Source of the DNA: Monocercomonoides exilis
Taxonomy: Eukaryota; Preaxostyla; Oxymonadida; Polymastigidae
NCBI GenBank assembly: GCA_001643675.2
Contig: LSRY02000017.1
Location: forward strand, 992,001-1,056,000
Direction of reading: 5' to 3'
DNA: 64,000 bases
The notes beneath the pieces were generated by a model. That model saw only the letters and a program-made list of their open reading frames with translations. It had not been told where the DNA came from and ran no database searches. Position numbers and translations under genes: made by a program. Positions 25,676-36,731 of this stretch are shown piece by piece (positions within the stretch are counted from its first letter, which is position 1; every line of letters starts with the position of its first letter).

Positions 25676-27383
25676 CCAGATTCATTTCATTTTATTTTTT
25701 GCCTCAAAAATGTCATCTTACTTGTTCATTTCACAAAATTGAAAACATGCGCTTGATGGTTTGAGAATGTTTTTTTATTTTTAATAATTTCTTTAAAAAA
25801 TGAAGTGAAACCTAATTACATTAATATATAGAGAAAATTGCATTGAAGATTATTCCACACAATTCTTTTCTTTTTCAGAAAACATCTACAAGAAATTTGT
25901 AACTTCAACGTTTTGGGGGAAAAAATAATGAATTCCATCCTTCATTTTTCTTTCATAACTTCCAGCTGCCTTTCATCTTCTCCTTTAAAAAATTTCATTC
26001 TTTTCTACTGGTTTTTCTCACTTCTTTTCAATTGGAATTATTTCTTTAAATCTTTCCATTTATTTTCATAGAATCTGTTTATTTTCACATTGCATATGAA
26101 TGGAGAGTGCAAAGAAAGAAAAATTACATCGAGGATGATTAGCTATGTGAATAAAATATCAAGCAAACATGAATCGTGTTGCATTCGTGAAGAATTCTGA
26201 GAAGTTGAATGAATGTTCTGTTTTAATATCAATTTTCCAGCAATCAAAAAAAATATATATATAATAAAATCAGCATTCTCCTTGCGAGTATTGATTGATC
26301 ATTATTTCATTAATTTCTTAGAATGACACACATTTTTATGATTAAAATTCAGCACTTTCTGTTCAACTAATAGAATAAACTCTGCCCACTTGTTACATAT
26401 GAGTGAATTTGTTCGATTTCTTTGTTCAAGGGCTGCACACACTTTTATCTTCATCACTAGTTCAAATGCTCCATTAAGTCATTGATAATGCTTTTTTCTT
26501 CCATTTTAAAAAATGAGAATTTCATCCTTTATTTCGAAAAAGATCCGGAACGAACATTCAAAAACTTTGAAAGACATGTTTTCATAATAAAATAAGATAT
26601 GCATTTTCAAGGATAAAATCACATCACATGAAGAAAATTGAAAAATGAGTCAAACAAACAAAAATTAATGAAATAATGAAATTTACAAATATATCCATCT
26701 TCAAACGATCATTAATTTAAAAAGTCTTACAATGAGCATTCTTCAGATATTTTTTGAATATGTATTTGCTTTTTGCTTTTAAAAAGAAGGACTACAAGAT
26801 ATCAAACGAAAAGTTATGGTTGAAAGAGATGGAAAAATGAAATCTCAAACATTTCATATGCTCGACAAGTTATTTTGTTACTCTGTTTCTATTTAGTACG
26901 TGTTTATTTCATTAACAAAATGTAATGTCAGTGACAGAAGTGACTTCCAGTGACATAAAAAATCCATGTTTCACAGATCTTGTCAGTGAAAAATATATTT
27001 TGGAAAATTTGATATATAGAATTTTCAAAAATATTGCAAAAAATATTTAATATTTCTTTATCAAATATTTTTGATCATGCTCGACAAAGACAAAAAATTC
27101 TATTGATTTCTTTTCTTCTCTTACAGTTTTCTTTCTTTCTTTCATTTTGTTGAAACAAATATTTCCTGCCATGTTCCAACAAAATAAGAAAATTTTGTTG
27201 GAACATGAAACATTCTGTTAATTATTTGAATGAAAAAATATTAAAATATTTTATTTTTCTGTTCGAAAAAACACTCCCAAAAAAGAAAATATAAAAAAAA
27301 TAATGGTTGTGATCGGTAATAATTGTCCTGTCGGTCACCTGTGTCGGTTACTGACAAATTTTGCCACTTGTCGCACAGGTCTA
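25676..27383. other. Non-coding right part of the hAT-like element
   Basis: 1.7 kb of AT-rich sequence with no ORF over ~60 codons and no recognisable feature except the terminal repeat at its end. Confidence 0.6.
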
Positions 27384-28163
27384 TGTGAATGTTTTTTATT
27401 AAAAAAACGAAAGATTCTATGTTTTGATTTTTTCATAATTCTTTATTCAATTTTCTATCTGTCAAAATAGAATGAATTCAAAAAATAAAAAGTGTATATC
27501 ATTCTTTTGATTATTATTTATTGATTTGAAGTGTTCAAATATAATGATCAAAATAGACCAAGGTTATAAAAAATTGAATTAAAAAGAAAAGAAAAACACA
27601 GATTCAAATGACTTAAACAACAAAATTATTCATTGAAAACACATCTATTCAAATAATTACATAAAAATGAATAAAATCGTTAAATTTCACACATTGTTCA
27701 TAAAAAAATGAACAAACTTTATTTTTCTGAGGAAAACATCCATCAAAAACAGAAATTAACTTAAATCATTGGGTTTCTCAACTATTTCAAAATCAGCGGC
27801 TATTACAATGAATGCGAATAAGTAAAAAATGTGTAATTTCAATGGAAAAAACCAAAATATCAATCACCAAATTTATCGACATTTTGTTCGTGATCATCAA
27901 TAAATATCATTCATACACAAAAACAACAATGAAATAAAAAGCATATCAAAAAATTACTATAGACAAACTGCTCTGTTTCAGAAAACATAAAAAACTTCTA
28001 AGAATTTCGATCAAAATAGATACATATTTTTTGATTTTTTGATCACAAATAAGATTGAGGGAAAACCGAATTGATTGAGTCAAAACCAATAAAACAAACC
28101 AAAAACGTTTTGATTTGATCAATTCATATTGACCCGCTCAATTCGTTAAATCTCAACTCCATA

Positions 28164-29827
28164 GTCGGGGAGGAAACCCGATCCAGGGAGGAAACCCGAC
28201 CCAATGATCTGAAAAACATTTATGAAAAATTGATGAAAATTAAAGTTTTTTTCTCTGAAAAAAACATGTTCAATATATGAAAAATGCACTGTTTCCAGTA
28301 AAAAAAACCTGAATAAAATAATAAACACGATTTTCTTAAACAGAAATTCAAATAACTGGATAATTAACAGAAATTGAGAAAAAGCAATAATTTAAGCAAA
28401 AAGTTGATGACCGTCGTCAGATGAATAATAGACTGCTCCATATGAAGCACCTTCTGGTGCTCTTTTAGGATTTATTTGTGAGGCAGCCCATTGAGGAGGG
28501 GCATCAGGTAAGCGATTCAAAACTTCATTTTTTTCTATTGGAAATAAACCACAAATCCTCCACGAAGCAATTATCGTTGAGGGGTAACTAGCAGCTGATA
28601 GTCCATTTTTTAAAGTTCGAATGAATGCTTCTCTTCTCTCCGCAGCCGTCGTAGCCTTCCCGCTTTCCGTTGCCTTGCTGAAATTCCTCTTTAAACTCGT
28701 AAACACAAATTGGTCGTTGGGCTGAAGAATATGAGAGGTGTGAGATGGAAGTTTTATCAAATCTATTAAACTGTCTCTGCAAACTTTTTTCATTTCATCG
28801 CTGAAATGGCCCACACCTCCATCCATGACCAGCATAGCATGATCATATTGCTTTCCAATGGCGCACCGTTTTTTGTTTATTTCTGGCAAAAATATTTTTT
28901 TAAACAATTCAGCGAATAATGATGATGTTAAATGGCCTGACGTGGTTGGGATAAAAACTTCAGTTGAGGTTGTGGCAAGAAGATATTCTGCTGGAATTGT
29001 TTTGAAGGGAATGAGAATTGGTGCAAGGTATCTGCACCCATCGGCGCTTGTCATTAAAATGATTGATGTGGATGTTGGCAGAGACGATTCTGGAGTGATT
29101 GATGAAGGAACAGAAGAAGATGAAGCGACCTGTTCTTCTGATAAAGCTGAAAAAACTGTTGATGTTTCATCAATATTGAACATCAATTGAGGTATTGGTT
29201 TCACCTTGAAGCAATATTTTTCGTAGGCGTCGAAAAACGGAATTAATACTGCTTTACATGAATGTGCAGCCCTTCCAATGGGTAGCGGTTTCGGCTTTTG
29301 CAAGTTGATTTTTTTATGTCTTAACAAAAAACGATCAACCCAATGCTTATCCACAGTCTTGATTTCTTCTCCTTCGCTTCTTTTTTTGCACAGTAATTCA
29401 TTTGCCTGAAATACAAAAAAAGTTAAAAAAATGATGAAAACACATATTTTCACACCATTTGCATAATATTTCGTTTCGTGTGATAAATTCCGATCCTTAT
29501 GTCCTCCAAAATCCTCTATTCTAACTCATCTTCTTTTGCTTTTGTTAACAATGTTGGTCTACCATTTTTTCTTAAATCTCTCCCTTCTTTTCTTGCTGTC
29601 AAGGCTCTCACCAAACATCCTCTCGAAATTAACCCGCTTTCCTTTATTTCACGACCGGAGTATTGCAAAATATCATAGGCATACAAGGCCTTGACAAATT
29701 CATCTCCAATTGAACGCATATCACTCGATGCTTTAATTCTGACAAGAGAAGGTTTCTTTTCCATTGTTTTGATCAAAAACATTAATCAAAATTTTTGATC
29801 AAAAATGGATCGGGTTTCCTCCCCGAC
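28164..29827 (-). mobile_element. Second type of pogo-like transposon, copy 1
   Basis: A 1664-bp element flanked by TA (28162-28163, 29828-29829) with inverted ends GTCGGGGAGGAAACCCGATC. At the left end the GGGAGGAAACCCGA block occurs twice in tandem, likely transposase-binding sites. It carries one spliced DDE_1 transposase gene on the minus strand. It sits at the junction between the right end of the 22657-28150 pair and Harbinger copy 1. Confidence 0.88.
28392..29782 (-). pseudogene. Pogo-like transposase (second type), copy 1, one nonsense codon
   Basis: Exon 1 (29782-29456, 109 codons) and exon 2 (29405-28392) join across a 50-bp GT-AG intron in phase 0. Exon 1 is a small helix-turn-helix region. 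Exon 2 has the CENP-B-like KTVDKHWVDRFLLRH, then a DDE_1 core with Asp in FNIDETSTVF, VMDGGVGHFSDE and HTSHILQPND, and the conserved PSTIIASWRICGLFP. TAG at 29516-29518 interrupts exon 1 about 20 codons before the splice; otherwise the gene is intact (~446 residues). An alternative ATG at 29764 would shorten the start by six residues. Confidence 0.8.
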
Positions 29828-29829
29828 TA

Positions 29830-32206
29830 TAACTTATGCGATTTGAACTGGTCATATATTATTTGCCTTTGCTAAAGCAGATAAGTTAAATATAATGCAA
29901 ATTAGATCGAGACAAATCGATTTGATTGAGTCAAAGCAAATTACTATAATTGTGGGTGCGAATATGATCGATAATAATTGTTATTAATGGGTGTTTTTGT
30001 ATTTAACTTTTTTGAAACTTCATCATTCATGTCTCAATCTCCATTTTTCGATATTTTGAAGAGCGTGGAGAAAAGAAATGTGATGCCATCTCATGTCGAG
30101 ATTAAATCTGATGATGATCAGCAATCAATCATCGATAAATTTTGTAAAAAATTTTCTGACCCATCTTTCGGTTTTCACCGACTGACTGGGTTTGTTCGTT
30201 ATGAATTCGACTTGCTTCTTCGTCTTCCCTCATCATCAGCCCAACCTCATCGTGGAAGGGCAAAATCAATCGAATCTTTGGATGAACAACTTTTTCTTTT
30301 GTTAGTTTTTCTTCACCACGGCTCCATTTCTTTAACTCACGTCATATCTCAATCAAAACACGAATCTCAAACATCAACTGTTCGACTTCTTCATTCAACA
30401 GCATCAAATTTAAAACCTCAACTTGCAAATCTTTTTCTTTCATTTCGTCCAGATCGATTAGAGCAAATAAAGGAGGTGGGAATTGTGCTTGACTGCACAG
30501 TAATACCTACAAACAGGCCTGGAGGGAGGTTGGAGTTTGGAAAAAAATACTACTCAGGGAAGCATCACATCTATTGTGTCAAGGCGGAGGTGGGAGTGAA
30601 CCCCAAGGTGGGGACAGCAAGTACAATCAGTTCTATCTACTCTGGGTCAACTCGCGATTTCATTATTTTCAAAGAACATCACCCCACATTTGTTCAAAAG
30701 CTTGGAGGAGCAAAGATTTTGGCCGATTCCGCTTACACAGGAGCGAAACCAGAGCTTGGGGCGATTATTACAAAGCCCGTTGGAACTCCTGAGCTTGCAT
30801 CTCATCGTGTTATTGTTGAAAGATTTCTTGGAAGGCTCAAAACTCTCTTTTCTGTCTTCCGTCATCCGTGGGTTTTTGAAATGGAGCGTGTTGGGGACTA
30901 TTTTTCAGTGGCTTGCTGCCTCACAAACTTTCATATCTTGCACAATCCACTCACAAATAAGGATTTTGAAGCAAATTCATTGTTTTTGGAGGAGTTATAT
31001 TCGAATTACTTGAGAAAAGTTGATGCAAAGAAGGTGGCTAATGCTCGATATTTCGCCAAAATGAAAAATAAACTCAATCCAGAAAATACACTGACACCCA
31101 CAATAACTACAATTTTGGCAGAAATTGGAAGCTTATCTTTTACTTTTTTACCATTATTTTTTATTTTTTATTACAATTTTTTCATTTTTATAAACATCAT
31201 TTTACCATATTTTTTTTATTTTAGATGCTTCTGATGATGATCAAAGGGCGTACGAAGCAGAAAAAGCTAAAGAAAGAAGAGAAAGAGCGAATAGCGAAGT
31301 TTTAGTACAAAGAAGCGAGCAAAGGGAACAGGTTTTGGAAAAAGAAAGAAATGATTTTGATGAAAATCAAAATTGTGATAATTCACAAGCTTGGCACCTT
31401 CCGCAGCAATTGAAGTCGATAAGTATTTTTTCTCCATCTTCAACTCAACCTTTTCCTTCATTTTCACAATCACAACCTTCTTCTTCCTTTTCATCATCAT
31501 CTTCATCAACTGCTTCTTCTTCCTCTTCTGTTGGTTCAAAACAAAATAAACCCCCATCTGTTCTTCAATCGTTGCTGAATAAAAAGTGATTATCATTTAA
31601 TTTTTCTTTAACTTCTTTAAGCAACCATCTCATCTTTTCAATAATCTTAAATAATTAATATTTCCAATTCTAATTTTTTTTTTTGAATAAAAAACAAAAA
31701 TTGTGTTCATCAATAAAATTTCTATATATTTTTTAATTTTCTATACAAAATATAGTAATAAAAATGAAATGAAACAAAAAACCAACAATAACAAAAAAGT
31801 TAACGAAATTGGATCGAAAGAGCTTTTTGTTTTTCTGAAATACAGATATATATTAAATTTCAACTGTGATCATCTCTTGCTCGTGTTTAAAACGTAAGTT
31901 TCAAATTGTTCATTATGATCCGAATCGGAAGAAGAGATGTTGATAATAAACAATAAACACTTAAAACAATCAAAAAAAGAATTCACAAACTTGTTGTATT
32001 TTAAAAATCTGCTGACAAGGAAGAGAGTTTGAAAAAATGAGTCAATATCTTGATCGTAATTGACTCATAATTGTTTTCAAAAAAGATCAAAAAAAGATCT
32101 ATTCAAATCAGATTTGATTAAGTCAATTCAAATAAGATTGACTAAATGCAAATTGATTGAGTCAAATCAAAATTATGCACTCAATTCGAAAAAGTTCAAC
32201 TAGAAC
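29830..32206 (+). mobile_element. Harbinger-like transposon, copy 1
   Basis: Region between two junction near-palindromes: the left one decayed and split by the pogo-like insertion (about 28150-28163 and 29828-29838), the right one GTTCAACTAGAAC at 32194-32206. The subterminal block ATAATTGTGGGTGCGAATAT and many TTGATTGAGTCAA-type motifs match the other copies. It contains an intact-looking transposase gene. Boundaries are good to a few tens of bases. Confidence 0.65.
30029..31589 (+). CDS. Harbinger-like DDE_Tnp_4 transposase, copy 1
   Basis: Exon 1 30029-31130 and exon 2 31225-31589 join in phase 1, giving 488 residues and TGA. The start MSQSPFFDIL is chosen because copies 3 and 4 begin the same way (MSQ). 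Catalytic residues: Asp in VLDCTVIPTNRP, Asp in ILADSAYTGAKPE, Glu in VIVERFLGRLK. YSGKHHIYCVKAEVG and GSTRDF are typical of the DDE_Tnp_4 (HARBI1/IS5-like) fold. The 94-bp intron starts with GC, not GT (31131) and ends AG; only this splice keeps the frame into the Ser-rich second exon (WHLPQQLKS ... QSLLNKK). No stop interrupts it, so it may be functional. No second Myb/SANT gene, usual for Harbinger, is present. Confidence 0.85.
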
Positions 32207-34540
32207 TTAATTAATTTGACTGCGTCAAGTGGCATTAGATCGGTCAACATCCAATAAGATCGATCTAATGCCATTAAGACGCAGTCAAATTGGATGTGAC
32301 TCAGTCACATCCGATGTTTTCAATTCTGGGTGTCATGATCACTTTAAAAAAAAAATCTTTAAAGGGTCATTTCACTTGCTTGTTTCTATTTTTTTCACAA
32401 AATGTAACAATCAACTTTTTTAGACATTTTAGAGAGAGTGGAAAAGAGAAATGCTATCACTGCACCAGTGCACATCACTCCTTCAACTGCAAAAAAATCC
32501 CTTATCGAATCTGCTTGCAAATATATGAAAATTGATAAAACTCATGCATTTTTCCGACTCACTGGATTTGCTCGTTTTGAATTTGATTTGCTTTATCAGT
32601 TATTAAGCAAAGAAATCCCTCTTCATCGAGGTAAAGAAAAAACAATTGAAAAATTTGAGGATCAACTTTTTCTTCTTTTGAATTTTTTACATCTTGGATC
32701 AACATCCTTCACTCATTTTCTCGTTTCTTCTTTTTATGAAACACAAAATTCAACAATTAAACTACTTCACAGCATTGTTCAAAATATAAAAGTCAATCTG
32801 ATAGATTTGTTTATCACATTTCGACCAGATAGATTGGATGATATGAGAGATGTGGGTGTTGTGGTTGACTGCACAGTTCTTCCAATCAACAGGCCTGCTG
32901 GAAGCTTACAGTTTGGAACAAAATTCTTCAGCGGGAAGCATCATATTTACTGCGTGAAGGCTGAAGTTGGTGTTTACCCGCGCACCGGAACAGCCAGCAC
33001 TGTCAGTTCTATTCATACCGGTTCAACACATGACTTTTCCATCTTCAAGGAGCATTTCCCACAATTTAAGGCGCAGCTTGGGGGCTCAAAGGTGCTTGCG
33101 GACTCGGCATACATCGGGGCGAGGGCTGATTTGGATGCATATATTACGAAACCTGTCGGAACTCCTCAGCTGGCATCGCGGCGAGTCATAGTCGAGCGTT
33201 ATTTTGGTCGTTTGAAGACTCTCTTCGCTGTCTTTCGCCACAATTGGCCATTTCAGGTCGAAAAGATTGCTGACTACTTCATTGTTACATGCGCACTGAC
33301 AAACTTCCACATCCTTCACAACCCATTAACTGGACTTGACTGCGAAGCCAATCAGAGGTTCATCAATGAACGATACCTAATTACAACAAGAAAAACAGAA
33401 GCAAGGAGACTTGTCAACGATAGATATCGGGCTAAACTTAAAAATAGACTCAACCCAGAGGCCTCTCCAACTTCTAGAATTACAGTTCTGCTTGCAGAAG
33501 AAGCTGGCGTGAATTTTTATTTTTTACCCATATTATTCTTTATAACGTTTTATTTCTTCTTTTTCTTATTTCAATAACCATAACTATCTTTTTTAGGTGA
33601 TTCTGATGACCAACAAACCCAAAATAGTGAAAAAGAAGAGAAAGAAGAAGAGAAAGAAGAAAAGGAAAAGAAAAAGAAAATTTCTATTGAAGAAAAAGAA
33701 AAAAGGAATGAAATTATTATGTTGAATAGTGAAAATGATGAAATAGAAGATGAAAGAAATAATGTTGTTGGCACATGGTTCATTCCGAACCAATGGAAAA
33801 GTCTTCGCCTTCTTCAACAATCTTCTTCTTCAACTTTTCCTTCTTCTTCATGTTCATCATCTGATGAGAAAAGAAAAAGAGTAAGTGAATCGCCTTTACA
33901 ATTTCTTTTAGCAAATAAAAAATGAGTTTTTTCTTATTTTTTTATATAAACATTCACCTTCATCACCTTTTTTTATAATCATAATACACTTTTGATGTTT
34001 TAGATAATATTTGTTTTTGTTATTATTAAACATACATAAAAATATAAAAAAATTTGATTGAAAATTGTTTTTAACTCTTTAAAGCTTAAAATAAAAAATG
34101 AAAATATGAAATAAATGAAAATGAACATTTTAACAAACACGTATATGCAAATATTAAAAAATACATTCAAATAAGCTATAACTGTTGTTTTTTTTGTTTA
34201 AAAGTTGGTAATCCTTACAAAAAATGCGTATAAACTTGATATAAATACATAGTATGAAAAATAGATAAAAGTGTAAAAACTGATCAAAAATGGCTTTTAT
34301 AATATCTAATAAACACACAAACCAAATTCTAAAACACAACTAAAAACATTGGTGAAGAAATAAACAAAACAAAAAAAGTTAAGATCACAACACTCAAAAC
34401 AAATTTAATTGATAATTCCGACTCTGAAAACATGTGAGATAGAGGGAAATTCGATTAAAAATAGATAAATTCGATAAACCAGACAAAAATCGATTTGACT
34501 GAATCACATTTTCGCGACTCAGTCAAATCAATCAAGTTCT
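32206..34540 (+). mobile_element. Harbinger-like transposon, copy 2
   Basis: Bounded by GTTCAACTAGAAC (32194-32206) and GTTCTACTAGACC (34536-34548). The 5' subterminal region has a ~75-bp hairpin (32216-32291; arms TTTGACTGCGTC...GGCATTAGATCG) and the shared block CAATTCTGGGTGT at 32320-32332. Holds one disrupted transposase gene. Confidence 0.65.
32402..33925 (+). pseudogene. Harbinger-like transposase, copy 2, stop at codon 2
   Basis: The frame begins ATG TAA CAA TCA at 32402, where copy 1 reads MSQS; the second codon is TAA instead of a Ser codon. Otherwise exon 1 (to 33506) and exon 2 (33597-33925) are open and carry all catalytic residues (VVDCTVLPINRP, VLADSAYIGAR, VIVERYFGRLK). The intron again starts with GC in the phase-1 reading (33507) and ends AG. 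Exon 2 is Glu/Lys-rich, then WFIPNQWKSL and a Ser-rich tail. The next in-frame ATG is ~40 codons downstream, inside the N-terminal region, so the product is probably absent or truncated. Confidence 0.78.
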
Positions 34541-36530
34541 ACTAGACCTTAAACGAATTGAGCGGCTCAATTCGAATTGATTAAGTCAAAACGTTTTTTT
34601 GTCTATTTTAATGATTTTGACTCAATCAATTCGGTTTTCCCTCAATCTATTTTGTGATCATAAAATCAAAAATTATATATCAAGTTTGATCATAATTATG
34701 AGTAGTTTTTTCTGTTTTCTGTTACAGAGTGGTTTGTTTTTAACTGTTTTTTGAAATGTTAACTTATTAATTGTCATTTTAATGATTATTAGTTCTTTTT
34801 TGTTGCAAAATGATAAGAAGTCCTAAAAGAGCAAAGAACATTTTTTTGCAAATAAGATTGATATGAATTGATATTTGCTTTTGCATTTGCATTGATTTAT
34901 TTGTTTGCTCAAAAACAATCTATTCTATATTTATTTATTCATTCATTTTTTTGTTAAATTGTTTCAATTTTTAAAAGTTTTCATTTAAACCATGAAACTT
35001 AATGATCGATGTTTTTTGCGACTTTCATTTGAAGCAATTCAAACAGACATTGCTTTAAAGCTATTTTTTTATTTTTATTAAAAAACTTTTGTAATTGAAG
35101 TCAAAATTTTAAATTTTTCAAAAAATATTTTTATCTTTTTTCACACTTAAGATCTTTATGTTTAACAAGAAAAAGCATCAAAAATATACTTGTAAGAGTT
35201 AGAAATTAGAGTTTTGCTTGTTTTAATCGAAAAAACTGATTCAAAATTCAAATGTGAAAATCCAAAAAAATTCAGAAAAAAAGAAATTTCGACTTTTTCG
35301 ATGAAATATATATTATTATTAAATGAAATTAAAATTTTTATATATAAAATGATTTCAAAAATGAAAAAAACAAGTTAACAAAAGCTGTAATTTTGATTGA
35401 TCATGCACCCAGAATTGAATCAATCGGTCTTGACTCAATCAAAACGGTTTTGAGACTAACTTTTAGGTTTTATGAACCACTTATTGGTCTTAGACGGAGC
35501 TAACGGGTATTGATTAGGTAATTTCGTTTAAAATCTACTAGAACTAAAACGAAATTATTAAGTAATGCGGTATTCGATTTGACTAATACCAATAAGTTAC
35601 ATAAAAAATCAAAAAGTGAGACTCAAAACCGTTTTGATTGAGTCAAAACCGATTGAATCAATTCTGGGTGTGAGATCAATCAAAATCACAGTTTTTGATT
35701 ATTTGTTTTTTTCATTTTTAAAAATTATTATATTTATAAATATTTCATTTTCATTCAATTGTTGAACACATTTCTTGAAAAAGTCAATATTTCTTAATTT
35801 CAACTTTTTTGGATTTTTATATCAAAATATTGTATCAATTTTTGAGATTTAAACAAATAAAACTCTTATTATTCACTTTTATATGTAAATTTAGGATGCT
35901 TTAAACATATTAAACATAACGATCTTAAGTGTGAAAAAAGATAAAAATATTTCTTGATAAATTAAAATTTTGACTTCAATTAGAAAAATTTATCAATTAA
36001 AATAAAAAAATAGCTTAAAAGAAATGTCTGTTTGAATTGCTTCAAATGAAAGACGCAAAAAACATCGATCATTAAGTTTCATGGTTTAAATGAAAACTTT
36101 TAAAAATTGAAACAATTTAACTGAAAAATGAATGGAAAAAAAATACAGCATTGAATTTTTTTTATCAAGCCGATAGCATAATGTGAATTCAGAAGTTAAC
36201 ATCTTATAATATCATTCGTATTTGCAGAAAAATGAACTTTGTTCGTGACGGACTTATTTTCATTATGCAACAAAAAAGAACCAATAAACAAATAAAAGAC
36301 AATAAATAAGTGAACGTTTCAAAAAACAGTTTAAAACAAACCACTCTGTAACAGAAAACAGAAAAAACTACTCATAATTATGATCAAACTTGATATATAA
36401 TTTTTGATTTTTTGATCACAAAAAAGATTGAGGGAAAACCGAATTGATTGAGTCAAAACCATTAAAATTGACTGAAAACGTTTTGACTTAATCAATTCGA
36501 ATTGACCCGCTCAATTCGTCTAAGGTCCAC
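34541..36530. mobile_element. Head-to-head pair of ~990-bp Harbinger-derived non-autonomous elements
   Basis: A near-palindrome of ~1.97 kb: outer ends AATTGAGCGG...TCAATTCGAATTGA and their reverse complement, arms about 85-90% alike by eye, and centre ATCTACTAGAAC at 35533-35544. The mirrored CACCCAGAATTG / CAATTCTGGGTG blocks lie at ~35409 and ~35660. Junction motifs bound it at 34536-34548 and 36524-36536. No ORF of note. Confidence 0.78.
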
Positions 36531-36731
36531 TAGACCTTTGACGATTTAATATAATCAATTTTCATAAGTCGATTCTTTTTCACAAAAGTTTTTCATAATA
36601 CGAATTAGATTTAGAAAATACAGTATTGAATTTCTCACAACCATTGAAATAAATGTTGGGAAAATGATCCTTCAAAAAAAACCTCAATTAATGGGATATA
36701 TTGTTAATAACGCTTTTGAAAAGTGAACATC

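Larger units (their letters stand above)
23886..27383 (+). mobile_element. 3.5-kb element with 8-bp target duplication (hAT-like), no transposase recognised
   Basis: Both flanks carry TGTGAATG (23878-23885 and 27384-27391). The ends are inverted repeats starting TAGACCTGTGCGACA, with further shared CGGTCACC blocks. An 8-bp duplication and short terminal repeats fit hAT-type elements. The only gene-like content is the broken family at 24204-25675, which does not look like a hAT transposase, so I treat the element as non-autonomous. It lies in the right arm of the 22657-28150 pair. Confidence 0.8.
22657..28150. mobile_element. Head-to-head pair of ~1-kb Harbinger-derived non-autonomous elements, interrupted by a nested insertion
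   Basis: Outer ends are inverted repeats (left near 22670: AATTGAGCGGGTCAATTCGA; right ending near 28145). The centre is a near-palindrome at 23651-23663 (GTTCTAGTAGAAC) flanked by mirrored blocks that end in CACCCAGAATTG / CAATTCTGGGTG (23529-23791). Subtracting the nested element 23886-27383 and one copy of its 8-bp duplication leaves ~1970 bp, matching the uninterrupted pair at 34541-36530 (~1967 bp). No transposase. The same subterminal sequence CAATTCTGGGTGT...GATCA lies upstream of the transposase in Harbinger copy 2, so these look like its non-autonomous relatives. Confidence 0.75.
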
